This document shows positions 1 through 11,060 of a stretch of DNA of 64,000 bases, one piece after another (position 1 is the stretch's first letter; each line of letters begins with the position of its first letter). The position numbers and the translations under genes were made by a program. Under the pieces are notes generated by a model. It was not told the DNA's origin, made no database searches, and saw only the letters and a program-made list of their open reading frames with translations. The stretch is from the NCBI GenBank assembly GCA_963693315.1, contig OY856186.1, forward strand, positions 458,861,360 to 458,925,359. The letters are read 5' to 3'. The DNA is from Diogma glabrata. Taxonomy: Eukaryota; Arthropoda; Insecta; Diptera; Cylindrotomidae.

Positions 1-3000
1 AATCAAATTACTACTATATAATAGCTAATTGATATACTTAGTAACCAAAATTAAATAAATTATGTTTTAAATTATGTTTATAACATTCCTGAATGATAAA
101 TATTAACACTACTAAACATCGAAATTTGTTTGACCTTTGAAAAAAATCCAATTTCTATATCCATAAACAAACCCTTCTATATTTGTGTAAGTCTTCATAG
201 AATAAAACAAACAGCTGTTAATTTTATTCTATACCGTGGATGTGGTGGAACACAATAAAACAATTCATTTGATTGTATTGAATGCTGAAATAAATTTGAT
301 TCTCTTTTATAAAAATTTGATTGCATTTTATAAAAAAATCCAAAACAAATATTTTCGCTCTTATTATATAAAAAACAGTGAATTCAAACTGAAGCGCACG
401 TCCCTCTCTCGAATATTCAAAAGGGCAAAGGCCATTATGATTAATTTGAATTGAATTTCCAAAATATTGTTTTATGGTTTCTCATTACTTCAAAATTTGA
501 TGTCATTCATTCTAATTCTTTTCATTTTCAAAATACCAAATAATTAAATAGATGTCGAAATTGAATCAAATTTATTTAATTGTTTAGAATTAATTATTCA
601 AAAAAATACTAAAGTTCATTGTTTTTCTTTATTCGTTCTACTTGTTTTATCAACAAAATTTAAAATAATTCAATTTAAATTAATAAATATTACTCTATCG
701 GAAGGATAAAATGTTGTATTGGGTTCGTGTTTAATGAATTTCATTCTCTCGGAAATTGGTAATGTTCGTTCGTGCCTCGCTCACATCGTAAACTATTCTC
801 TGAAAAATAAAATATTGCATTAACCACTTACACAATAAATTACTATTGTTTCGATTCTTCATACAACTTGTGGAACAAGATAGAACTGTTATGAAATGAA
901 GCATTAAATCGATTAAAATTGAAAAGGACATTTTAAAAAAAAAAGGAAAATGTCTTGATTTCGTGATTTTCAAAAATTTTTAAAAAACAACTGCTCTGAA
1001 ATAAAAAAGCGATGCCAAACATCCCAATTTTTTTAATATGTGTTAAAAATCAAAATGCATGGACGCATAGAGAGCCAACTTGTAGTTCCAGGTGATTTTA
1101 TATTTTGTTTCGCAAGGTCAAAATATTCCTGAAATTCAGATAAAATGGTGGTGCTTTGGGGTTTTCGAAACGTAGTTTTCACCCTAAGAAATATTTCAAC
1201 ATCAGAAGGCTGAAATTCCATCGCGGATTTGACAATACTAAAGCCGATGGATGGCAATTGCATTTAATTAAAATTATCGGGTGATCGACATCTTTCTGAA
1301 GTAAAAAATTGTTTGGTGCAACCAATTCAAAATAAGTTTTAATTTAAAACGCTTCTACTATTAAATGTGAAAAATTCCGCAATTTCCAAGTTTTTACCCG
1401 CTTTCCCGTTTTATATGAAATATCCCGCGAACGGGAAAAACTTCCGCGATCTGGCAACACTGAAGGTATGAGTAATATGAATTTCTTTTTATTATTAGCT
1501 ATATACACAAAGTTTCATTTATCTGAATTAAAACAAAGGCATAAACAAATTACAACGAAATTTGCTAATACATTATTAAATAAACTCACTAAAATAACAA
1601 AAGTTATCTAGAATTAACAGATAAAAAGTGTGATGAATATGTCAGAATATGTAATTGTATTTTCGAATACAATGTCATTGAAATCATTCTTTTCTTTAAA
1701 TCTACGATTAACACTTGTCGCCACTTAATATATCAAACTATGATTCGAATATATCGTTATTCCTAAAAGTACATAGTTATTTCATCATCAATGATTATAG
1801 TTTTTCTTATACTAATAACAAAAAAGAAATCGTCATATAAACAAAATATATAATGAATGAGAGTTTTTTTGTGTTAATTTATTCATCTAAATTCAATACA
1901 AATTTATTCCGCTAAAAGATTTTTTTCATTTTAAACTATACAAAATAATTAAATGCTGAAGTAAACTGGTAGAACAAAAATCATAATAATTGGGGTATAG
2001 GATAAAGTGTTGTACATAATCTATAAACTAGAAATTTCCCTTGATTATTTCAAAATATATTTGATTTTGAAAGATTTAGTGTTGGTTAATTAATTTATGT
2101 TTTACAAAAATGAAAGTTTATGAAACAGGTTGCAAGGTTACTAATATTGTAACCAACTACACCACTCTTCCGATGTAATGGGATAAGCATTTTTTTTCAA
2201 ACCGTTATTAAGAAAGATTCACAACTATTTGTGTTACAATGATATTTAACTGATGTCAGGTGGTAAGAAGGGTGCAGCCTTAATTTTGATTAAATTTAAA
2301 ATCAACTTGTAATCGTAGTGAGAATACTTGTTGAGTAAAATAAGTATTTAATTTAATGTGAATGTGTGTTATCACACCTTTATTTAATGCAGATGATTCA
2401 CAAACTCCTCTTCAATTGGAATGCGCCTTATTACACAATGAGCCGACTTAATTGCCGAAGAGTTTGTGCATCATTCTCGATCTAAACCGTTTACGTTTGT
2501 ATTTAGATAGGTTTTAGCTATTGTCAGAATGCATTCGCGAAAATATAATAGTTACTATAAGAAACTACGTATAGTAGAATTTTTTTGCCAGCGAACACGA
2601 AATTTGTTTGTTATGCGCATATTGTTTGCACATGCGCATGCACATGCGCATTGTTGGTAGTATAACTAAATTTTGATAATTAAAAATAATTATAATAAAA
2701 ATAACGACCCTATGTAAACAAATATCACAACAAACAAATGGTACGAACTAGAAGTAGAAATTTAACTAATATAATTGTTTTGAAAACAAATTTATCCCAA
2801 AATAAATAATACATCTCTGTTTTACTTTTTGTTTCATCTTTTATCTCTTGCTGCGTCCTATCTCAAAAATTCGCTGGCAAAAAAATTCTACTATACTAAA
2901 TACTACTGTGATGTAGACCCGACCTTTGCAAAGAGCAGCATAACTTGTCACCATAGGAACTGTGCTAATTTTATATGCAAATTCTTTAAGATCTTTGTGA

Positions 3001-3118
3001 AAAGTTTTCTTCAATTTTGTTCTTGTTAAAGGACACCAATCATTAAATTGACAAAGAATATAAATAAATAAATAAATATATTGCATGTATAATTAATTTA
3101 GTAAATTAATATTTTTAG
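1..3118. other. AT-rich stretch without a recognised exon
   Basis: This flank precedes the first visible tetraspanin exon. It may be an intron of that gene or upstream sequence. I looked for the missing first exon (start codon plus first half of TM1 followed by a GT donor) and found no convincing candidate. Only a short protein-like stretch on the - strand near 1033-1263 stands out. Confidence 0.5.
1033..1263 (-). pseudogene. unrecognised protein-like fragment, probably transposon-derived
   Basis: A 76-codon open frame reads like real protein (for example FLRVKTTFRKPQST and EFQEYFDLAK) rather than the low-complexity frames around it. It has no splice context and ends abruptly on both sides. 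I do not recognise the family. The composition and isolation suggest a fragment of a transposase-type multicopy gene, but that is inference only. Confidence 0.25.
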
Positions 3119-3310
3119 CTATGCGGTATTGCCTTAGTAGCGTTAGGAGTTGTTTATATTGTTGAAATGAATGATGTGGAAAAACTATTTGAAAATCATA
3201 ATGCAGCAGCAGCACCGATTGTTTTAATAGTATTTGGAGCAATTATATTTGTAATTGCATTCTTTGGATGCTGTGGCGCTATTAGAGAATCTCATTGTAT
3301 GACATTGACT
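3119..3310 (+). CDS. tetraspanin, internal exon (end of TM1, small loop, TM2)
   Basis: This exon encodes 64 codons of a tetraspanin, a four-pass membrane protein that organises partner proteins into membrane microdomains. It starts after a TTTTTAG acceptor with the second half of TM1 (LCGIALVALGVVY). A short extracellular loop (EC1) follows, then TM2 and the family signature FFGCCGAIRESHCM at the TM2-cytoplasmic turn. It ends in phase 0 at a GTAAGT donor. It reads directly into 3384-3554 and then 10791-11060; the three exons together give TM1 (partial) to TM4. The exon with the start codon and the beginning of TM1 is not found and probably lies outside the window. The family assignment is firm; the orthologue within the insect tetraspanins is not resolved. 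Confidence 0.93.
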
Positions 3311-3383
3311 GTAAGTTTTAAATTAACCTTGGTTTATATTTATATTAAATAATGTAATCAAATATATATTTGTCCTTTTATAG

Positions 3384-3554
3384 TACTCATTCTTTTTACT
3401 CGTTTTAATCATTGGACAAATTGCGCTTGGTGCCATTGTTTTAGTTAAAAGTGAGGATATTGGAAAAGCTATTAAAAATGTGTTCGAAAAAGAAATCTGG
3501 GACAAAAAAGGTGAAACCGCTAACAAAGATTTAATTGATGTTATTCAGAAAAAC
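3384..3554 (+). CDS. tetraspanin, internal exon (TM3 and start of large extracellular loop)
   Basis: This 57-codon exon lies between a TTTTATAG acceptor and a GTAAGT donor, in phase 0 on both sides and 73 bp after the preceding exon. It encodes TM3 (FFLLVLIIGQIALGAIVLV) and the first, helix-rich part of the large extracellular loop, ending DVIQKN. That is exactly where tetraspanins continue into the L-K-C-C-G motif supplied by the next exon. The following intron is about 7.2 kb because of transposon insertions. Confidence 0.93.
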
Positions 3555-3809
3555 GTAAGTATTTTTTTTGTTTTTTTTAAATTTATACCATGGAAGTGTG
3601 GCAGAAGAGTTTTAGTTGTTAAATACAGGAAATAATTATACACGTCAAATATTAAAATACAACTGCCAGGGTTGGCATGATTTAAAACAGATTTAAATCA
3701 CTTTGACTTCTTTTATTAAAGCCATTGGTTTAAATCAATTTGCGTTTTTTCTATAAAACTATAATTTTTATACATAAACCATCAAATATTGTAACGTCAG
3801 TATATATTT

Positions 3810-4488
3810 GTGCCCATAATTATGAAAGTGGTCTAAGTCAGATATTTCTTGTTTTGAGATATTTAAAGGTTTGCAAATGATTAAATTAAAAAACATTCCT
3901 CTATTATGAAAAATTTTGTTATAGGACTTTGTTAGTCTTCAATAATGAAAGTTTATTATGCATGTGAAATTTTGTATAAATCTCATTCCGAAATATGCTT
4001 TTTACAGTTTGAATTGACTTAGACCATTTTCATAATTAACTGAACGGCGTATAAATGACTTAACGCAAAAGCAAACTTCGAAATTCTAATGTTATTTATT
4101 AGTTATTTTCCCAACTTATTATTTTGTCACCATTAACTTTCACTTAAAAAAGTGTAATTTTGACATTTAGAAGGAACAGCTCATTTTTATGGGCCTATGG
4201 TCCGACGATATAAAAACTTTGCAACACAACGTTTTGGCCATTATTTTTGACATTTTTTTCGACTAATTTGTTTTTTTTTCTTCAAATTTTGTCTAAGATT
4301 ACTATCATAATTAACTCTAGATGAATTACATTTTTGTTGAAATAACAAGTACTTTATAACGGATCTTTTTTGACAATATCGTACAAGTGACATTGGACTA
4401 ATTTAGTTTGAAGTAATTTGATGCGATATAACGGATAAACTCATTTTTTTCAAATTTTGACTTAGACCACTTTCATAATTATGGGCAC
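3810..4488. mobile_element. non-autonomous DNA transposon with perfect 31-bp terminal inverted repeats
   Basis: The first 31 bp (3810-3840, beginning GTGCCCATAATTATG) are the exact reverse complement of 4458-4488. A third, partial copy of the inverted-repeat motif lies inside at about 4013-4043. There is no coding capacity. The short flanks read ATTT on both sides, which could be a target duplication. Termini and size fit a MITE of a cut-and-paste transposon; the superfamily is not fixed. Confidence 0.75.
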
Positions 4489-4726
4489 ATTTATTCATGC
4501 TTGTGTATATGATTGCATTATTGATATATAAATATAACAGTTAACATCAACGAACGGGTTTTCGTAGAAAAATATTTTTATTGTTCTGAATTAGTTCTAA
4601 CGGATTTGTAGTCGTGAGTGTTACATTTTGAAAATAAATAATTCGAATTTTCCTACTGTTGAAAATTTATCAAAACCCTCGTGTATCCTCAGGGCCAATC
4701 TAATGCATAAAAGTGCTCAAAGTACA

Positions 4727-4828
4727 GAAGAGATTTGTGGTACCACTTAAGGAGAGAAGCAGAAATCCTGAATTTAGGCATGGAAGACGATTAGCTCCGT
4801 ACCCGTCGTTACAACAAAAACAACGTAC
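4727..4828 (+). mobile_element. 3' tip of the 2A-type LINE family
   Basis: The sequence from TTTGTGGTACC through GACGATTAG to CGTCGTTACAACAA aligns with the last ~100 bp of the full-length LINE that ends at 9887. It includes the last codons, the stop and the CAA-rich tail. It is a separate, strongly 5'-truncated insertion with scattered mismatches. Confidence 0.75.
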
Positions 4829-6374
4829 TCTAAAGCTAACCTTGATTAATCAAGATCAAGTTCATCAGCCATGGTAAAAGTTAGTACAGAAAATATGACG
4901 GACATACAAAATATTGTAACAATTAACTACAACAAAAAATAAAAAACATGAAAATGGTCTTCAAGTTGCACGTTTCAGTTGAAAATCTGGAATATAAAAG
5001 GATGTGTAGTCTTGAATCTGAATATATAGGGCACCAAATCGAAAACCGATGGGAAGTAAATTATTTGATCAAGTTTATCATTAAGAGAAAACCAAATGAT
5101 CGGTAATGTTGTCCAAAAAAACAAAACGTGACGTGATATTATTATTATTAAAATTAAAAATAAACATTTAAAAAAGTATATTTTTAAATATCGCATTTTA
5201 ATTTAAAACGTGTGACGGTCACTTTGTATAAAACCGAAGCACAATTTAATGACCAACTTCCGTCGTTTGTAACCGATAATTCAAGTAACATGATAAATAT
5301 GCGACAAAATATATCAAGAACCTCAAAATATCTTACAATATCGCACAGATGCGCAGCTCATATTTTAAATCTGTTCGTTTAAGACACCATGTTAAAACCA
5401 TCATCCAACACGTTACAAAGACAATTAATTATTTTAAAATTCGTAATGTTCCGAGTAAGCAGGAGGATCTCTTTTTCTCTATAGTAAAGTTCGATGAAAT
5501 TCAAACTACGATATAATTCGAATTTGGCAAATAGGTGAATTGTCGCAAAAGTATCAGAAAAAAAAGAAAACCCCAATTTTGACAAAAATGATTGAAAAAA
5601 AAATATGCATTAATTTTCTCGTTAAACGATGAGGGGGGGCTGAAGAAATAAAAAAATGATCTAAAACCTAGTCCAAGAGCAGTAAAAATAATAAATCGAA
5701 ATTACCAAACTGTAGTTTATCTTTGAGAAAGCATTAATAATGCAAATTGATGATGATGAGATGACACTCATAGCTCAATACCTTCTCAATTATATTGTCT
5801 TTCTGCGATTCTTGTTTACCAATGCACTGTTTTTTTTTTGATTGGTTCTCGCTTCGCAATCTCTTTCAATATTTATTAATACTAATAGCAAACCTTAAAA
5901 TCAAGTGCATTAATGAATTAAGAATATTTGTGGTTTGCCAAAAATCCTTGAGCAATACGAGTGATGGCTACCACTGTAAATGCATCTCAACCATTCTACC
6001 TAAAAAGTATTAATCAACGTGAGACATCTTTGAACTTCACCGGCATCACAAACCACCACATAATGTGATTTAATGGCCCAATGACAAATTATCATAATAT
6101 GAAGCGATACGCTTACTGTTCGTAAACAATGGAATACGTACTTCACAGTATATACTACATTTCAGCATGGCGCAAAAACCAAAAATCTTGCAATGCCATC
6201 TATATACGCCATCGTGCGACCCAATTACCCACTTGTAAATGACAGTGAGGCAAAAAAATCGGTGAACACTTCATTACGGGTGTCTGAGATGAACGTCTCC
6301 TTCGAAAAACTTATGAATCCTTTTATTTTTTTTTTAATAAAAATTATAAGGTTGATCTTTCGCTAAATTATCCG

Positions 6375-6391
6375 ATTAATCACGAATACTT
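6375..6391 (+). repeat. 5' target-site duplication of the LINE
   Basis: The 17 bp ATTAATCACGAATACTT recur at 9888-9904 with one mismatch, flanking the LINE exactly and fixing both of its ends. Confidence 0.85.
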
Positions 6392-9300
6392 CTCAAGATG
6401 GACGGGTCTACGCCCCAGAAGCACTCGGAACACAATTCCGACCAAGGACCATCACAACAATTTCGGCGGAAGGTGCAAATCCGACGCTCCATTTTTTTGG
6501 TAAAGAAGCAGCTGTCACTGGTCTCACTGCTTCAAATACTCCTCGTCATGGCTGGTATTGAAACAAATCCAGGACCAACTAAAACATGGCACTGTACAAT
6601 ATGTAAAAACATCTTAAGAGCAAACACAACATCTATCCAGTGCAATACCTGCAAGGAATGGTGCCACCTCAAGAACTGCTCAGGTCTTGTCACACATAAA
6701 CAATGGACCAAGAACTACATAGCGCCATGTTGTCAAGCATCAAATCAAAATACCAATACGAGTCCACAACAAAACACATTACAAATGAACACGCTACCGG
6801 AAACTCCGAGTGATGTAAAAATTATGCAACTAAATTGCAACGGTCTCACGAATAAGATCGACAATATAATAAACTTTATGTACAATAATAATATTCTAGT
6901 CACGTTTCTCCAAGAAACAAAATTAAATGTTAGATCTAAGATTAGTGATTATAAAATTATAAGGCTGGATAGAGGGAAAGACAAAGGTGGTGGTCTTGCC
7001 TTTATCATCCACAAAAGTGTTATTTACCGTACAACCACACTACCTGCAGTACCGGGAACTGACAAACACCTAGAACAACAAGGAATTATAATAAAATCCG
7101 GCAATACGGAAATAACACTAGTCAATATTTATATTCCACCAGTAAGCAGCTGTGATATAGGTTATGAACCGTCCATAGGACATCTATTTTATACCAAAGA
7201 CTGTCTAATTCTCGGAGATGTGAACGCGCACCATGATCTATGGCACTCACATCTAAACACTGATCCACGAGGTGAAAGCATTGCTGATCAAATTGACGGC
7301 TCCAATTTTGGAGTCCTCAACGAACAACAACCGACAAGGGTAACAAACAACTCATACTCTTCTCCAGATATCTCCCTTGCCAGTATGTCACTAATGCCAG
7401 TTGCAGAATGGAGAACTGAAATTGCACTGGGTTCAGACCACGTGCCGATCATAATCACCTTAAGCCGTTCCATAAATCAAATAAGTTCCGAGAAAAAGAC
7501 ATATATTAATTTTAACAAAGCTGACTGGGAAAACTTTACAAATTTTACCGAAAATGAATTCAGTAAGCAATTTTTACCACTTGACGCCCTCTCTGGGGAA
7601 AAACAATTCAGAGAAATTTTTAATAAGGCAAGAGCTCGCTACATACCAGCTGGCAGAATCCAAAAAATAAAACCAAACTTTCCACATGAAGCGTGTGTGC
7701 TTTCTAATAAAAGAGATGACATCCGTAAAGCAGATCCAGCCGACTCCAGAATTCCGGACCTGAACAAGCAAATTAACAAATTGGTCACTGACCATAAAAG
7801 AAACAAATGGAGAGAGTTAGTGAGAGAATCAAACCTGGGTACTAGTAAAAGTCTTTGGAAGGTCATTAAGGGCCTAACTCATCCTCGACAACCACAAAAT
7901 AACTGCATGATCTCCTTCGACGATATCCCCATTGAAAACCACAGGAAATGCGCAAACAAATTTAATATTCAGTTTACAGAAAAGCAGCGTAAACACGAGA
8001 AAGAGACCAGATCAGTGTTGAGACAGATGCGCAAACTTAACACTGACAACTTGGAGGATATTATATTTTCCGAAGAAGAGGTGGAGAATGCAATAAGGAA
8101 AATTAAGCCATCAAAAGCTATAGGACCCGACGGCATCTCAGCCATCATGCTCAAACACATCGGACCCAAAGGTTTGAACTTCCTCACTACTACACTTAAT
8201 ACATCTCTAAATACTCTACAGATACCGAATATCTGGAAGACGGCCAGAATCAGCCCCATTTTGAAACCAGGAAAACTGGAAGAAAAGGGAGAGTCATACA
8301 GACCAATATCCATTCTTTCATCGGTCGCAAAACTCATCGAAGCACTTCTGCTCCCTCAGCTGACAAGATCCTGTAATTTGGCGCCACACCAACATGGCTT
8401 CCAGCGAGCACACAGTACAACCACCGCGCTACACAGAATACAAAACCAGATCAGTGATCGTCTGAATCAAAAACAACCATGTGCTAGAACAATTTTAGTC
8501 GCACTTGACCTGTCAAAAGCATTCGACACAGTATCGCACGCTGCTCTATTGGATGATATCTTCAATACTAACTTGCCAGGTTTAATGAAGCGCTGGTTGT
8601 GCAATTACCTCAGAGGTCGCCAAACATATGTTGAGTTTCGTAACAGCAAGTCCAAAATGAGAGTGCTAAGGAGTTCCTCAAGGCGGAGTTCTCTCACCGT
8701 CATTGTTCAATCTCTACCTAAGCAGTTTGCCTACTCCACCAGAAGGAATAACTACCACATCATATGCAGACGACTGCACAGTGCTTGCAACGGGAAATAA
8801 CCTGCAGCAACTCACAAATATACTAAATACCTACCTTAATACTCTAAATGATTGGTTTAAAACCAGAAAACTAAAACTTTCCACTGAAAAGTCCACCTCT
8901 ACACTTTTCACCACATGGACGAAGGAGGTAAATTCAACACTTAGCATCTGCATAGACAACATACTTATTCCTACAGTAAAAAATCCGAGACTGCTGGGTG
9001 TAATATTCGACCCACTGCTTAAATTTAATGCTCATGCACAACTAATAAACTCAAGTCTGAAAAACAGGAATAACGCATTGAAAGCACTAGCGGGTAGTTC
9101 CATGGAGCAAAGATAAAAACACGATCTTAACAACGTACAAAGCAATAGGAAGACCCATTATAAATTATGCTGCACCCATATGGACCCCTCAAGTTGCCAA
9201 CACTCACTGGAATAAGTTACAAACAACACAAAATGCTGCCTTGCGAACCGCAACCGGATGTCACCTGATGGCCCACCGTGATCACCTACACGAGGAAAGT

Positions 9301-9887
9301 AACATATTGCCGGTCCGTGAACATAATGAAATGCTAACCAAACAATATCTGTTGGCCTGTCACAAAGAGCAACATCCTTGCAATGACATCTTAACTACAA
9401 TAGAACCACCTAGAGACATAAGGAAGACAGCGAGATGCTTTCTGCAAGATATCAGAGAGAGCCAGGTTTCTGGTATCATCGACGAATCCACATATAGAAC
9501 TGGCTTAAAAACACTCCACATCAAAACGATCGAAAACGTAATAAAGAACTATATTCCAAATCGTGTTCTAAATAGAAAGCCACCAAAAGTCGCTGCCGAA
9601 GAAGTCCAATTGCCCCGTAGCACTAGATCCATCCTTGCTCAACTTAGATCCGGTTGGTCACGCATCCTAAACAACTACATGAGTAGAATTGATCCTGAAA
9701 TTATTGACAAGTGTCCCGCATGTGAGGGCACGCCACACGATGTAGACCACCTATTTAATTGTCCTGAAAATGAAACAAACTTGACGAAGGAAGATTTGTG
9801 GTACCGCCCAAGGGCAGTAGCAGAGTTCCTGAACCTGGACATGGAGCCGGAGGATTAGCACCAAAACTGTCGCTACAACAACACAAC
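6392..9887 (+). mobile_element. full-length non-LTR retrotransposon (Jockey/CR1-like) with target duplication
   Basis: This LINE of about 3.5 kb is bounded by a 17-bp target duplication. It has only about six bases before its start codon and about 29 bases after its stop, ending in a CAA-rich tail instead of a poly(A). It encodes a single polyprotein: a 2A-like motif, a PHD-type zinc finger, an apurinic-type endonuclease, a reverse transcriptase and a C-terminal Cys/His motif. There is no separate gag-like ORF1. Two small indels break the frame, so the copy is dead although complete in length. Related copies lie at 4727, 44148-47760 and 57435. Confidence 0.88.
6398..9858 (+). pseudogene. LINE polyprotein: 2A motif, PHD finger, endonuclease, reverse transcriptase (frameshifted)
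   Basis: The frame opens at ATG 6398 and runs to 8800. Residues about 44-60 end in GIETNPGP, the 2A ribosome-skipping signature. Residues about 65-112 form a Cys/His PHD-like finger (HCTICK, CNTCKEWCH). An EEP endonuclease follows (QLNCNGL, LQETKL, LGDVNAHHDLW, GSDH), then the reverse transcriptase (AIGPDGIS, YRPISILS, QHGFQ, ALDLSKAFD). Compared with the intact frame at 45535, about 5 bp are missing near 8670, just before the expected RQGVPQG motif, and about one extra base lies near 9105. The SYADDCTVL catalytic motif sits in the shifted segment 8703-9116, and the C-terminal CPACEGTPHDVDHLFNC motif in 9241-9858. The enzyme would nick DNA and copy its RNA at the nick. Domain calls are firm; clade assignment is tentative. 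Confidence 0.88.
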
Positions 9888-9904
9888 ATTAATCACGAAT
9901 CCTT
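9888..9904 (+). repeat. 3' target-site duplication of the LINE
   Basis: ATTAATCACGAATCCTT matches 6375-6391 at 16 of 17 positions. Confidence 0.85.
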
Positions 9905-10569
9905 AGTACCTTTATAAGTAGAATTCACCTAGAAAATATTGATGAATCCTGCATGTTGAAGCCCGCATTCCGCATGATTTTAACCCCTATTTTACACTAA
10001 GAAACGTTACAGGACTAACTAAAGGTTTAGGGAATTATCTGAAACCGCCCTAAATCAGTAGTTGTTTCTGATTTTAAAAGACATTCGGATACTTTGTTCT
10101 GGCATACTATAGATAAACCAATTTTTGGTTATCCAATATAAAATGAAAAATATATTCCACTGCGCTCTTACAAGAAAAACAAATTAAGTTTTCAGAAGAG
10201 TTATCAATGAAAAGAGTGGACTTACCATCGAATTTTGTAGCTTTGTGACCTTTTGGTTGATTAAATATTAATATGTATACACTGAAATTAAAGTAATGAC
10301 AACCTCATCTCGAAGTTAACAGTTTATTATTCAAACAAAACATACTTGCAAACAATTTCACGGTGATTGGGACAACTACACGTAAATATTTTCCTAGAAA
10401 CAGAATATAAAAGTTAGATGCAATAAGGTTAGATGCAATATAACAATAGTTAAATAAAGTTAATAACTATTTCTATAAAAAAAATTTCTTGGTCTTATAT
10501 CATGAATTTTTCATTTCAAAATAAAAGTATTTCAAATTGATTGAACTGTATTTAATTTTTACATAATTA

Positions 10570-10675
10570 TTATGTGCCGTTGTCTCAACTACACCGTTCT
10601 ATACTTGTACAGCTGCTGGATAAATTTCGGAATTCGACTCGCCATAACCGCGGCGAAGTTGAGACAACTGCATTT
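10570..10675. repeat. short inverted repeat in the tetraspanin intron
   Basis: GTTGTCTCAACT near 10576 is matched in reverse complement by AGTTGAGACAAC near 10660, with a GC-richer loop (ACCGCGGCG). It could be a very small MITE. Confidence 0.4.
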
Positions 10676-10790
10676 CGATTGGCAATAGAACATGTTTTTT
10701 TTTGTCAGTATAATTCTAAATTTCAAAAAAGCTTAAATTAGATCTTTCATAACTCGAATAATATTTATTAATAATTATTTTCTTTTTCAG

Positions 10791-11060
10791 CTCAAATGTT
10801 GTGGTGTAAACGGTCCAATAGACTATGTACTTCCATTGGTTCCAGATTCGTGTTGTAAAGAACTTACTTTTAATCAATGTCCTGTCACATCTGCATACTC
10901 CACAGGATGTAGTCAAAAAATAAACGAATGGATCCAAAATGCTGGCAAAATTATTGGAATTGTTGCTCTCGCTGTGGCTGCCATTGAACTAGTTGGTTTT
11001 ATATTTGCGTGCTGTTTGGCTAACAGTATTCGCAATCAAGAAAGGAGGTCGGCATATTAA
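10791..11060 (+). CDS. tetraspanin, terminal exon (large loop cysteines, TM4, C-terminus)
   Basis: This last exon has 89 codons plus TAA. It begins after CTTTTTCAG with LKCCGVNG, the CCG hallmark of the large extracellular loop. The remaining loop cysteines follow in the family pattern (PDSCC, NQC, TGC), then TM4 (IIGIVALAVAAIELVGFIFACCLA) shortened by a brief cytoplasmic tail ending RRSAY. Six loop cysteines allow the usual three disulphides. The stop is followed by AT-rich sequence with AATAAA-type signals suitable for polyadenylation. Confidence 0.94.
   Translation, partial: LKCCGVNGPIDYVLPLVPDSCCKELTFNQCPVTSAYSTGCSQKINEWIQNAGKIIGIVALAVAAIELVGFIFACCLANSIRNQERRSAY

Larger units (their letters stand above)
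3555..10790 (+). other. 7.2-kb tetraspanin intron filled with mobile elements
   Basis: The intron runs from the donor after DVIQKN to the CTTTTTCAG acceptor before LKCCG. It contains a 679-bp inverted-repeat element (3810-4488), a LINE 3' fragment (4727-4828), a full-length LINE (6392-9887) in the sense orientation, and a small inverted repeat near 10570-10675. The stretches 4830-6370 and 9905-10560 are AT-rich and show no gene. Confidence 0.85.

Noticed and set aside
1..3118. First exon of the tetraspanin gene
   Set aside because: No ATG-led segment with the start of TM1 and a phase-compatible donor could be found, so it is left as outside the window or unrecognised.
7288..8337. Several - strand open frames of 61-122 codons
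   Set aside because: All are shadows of the LINE polyprotein, whose + strand frame has clear endonuclease and RT motifs.
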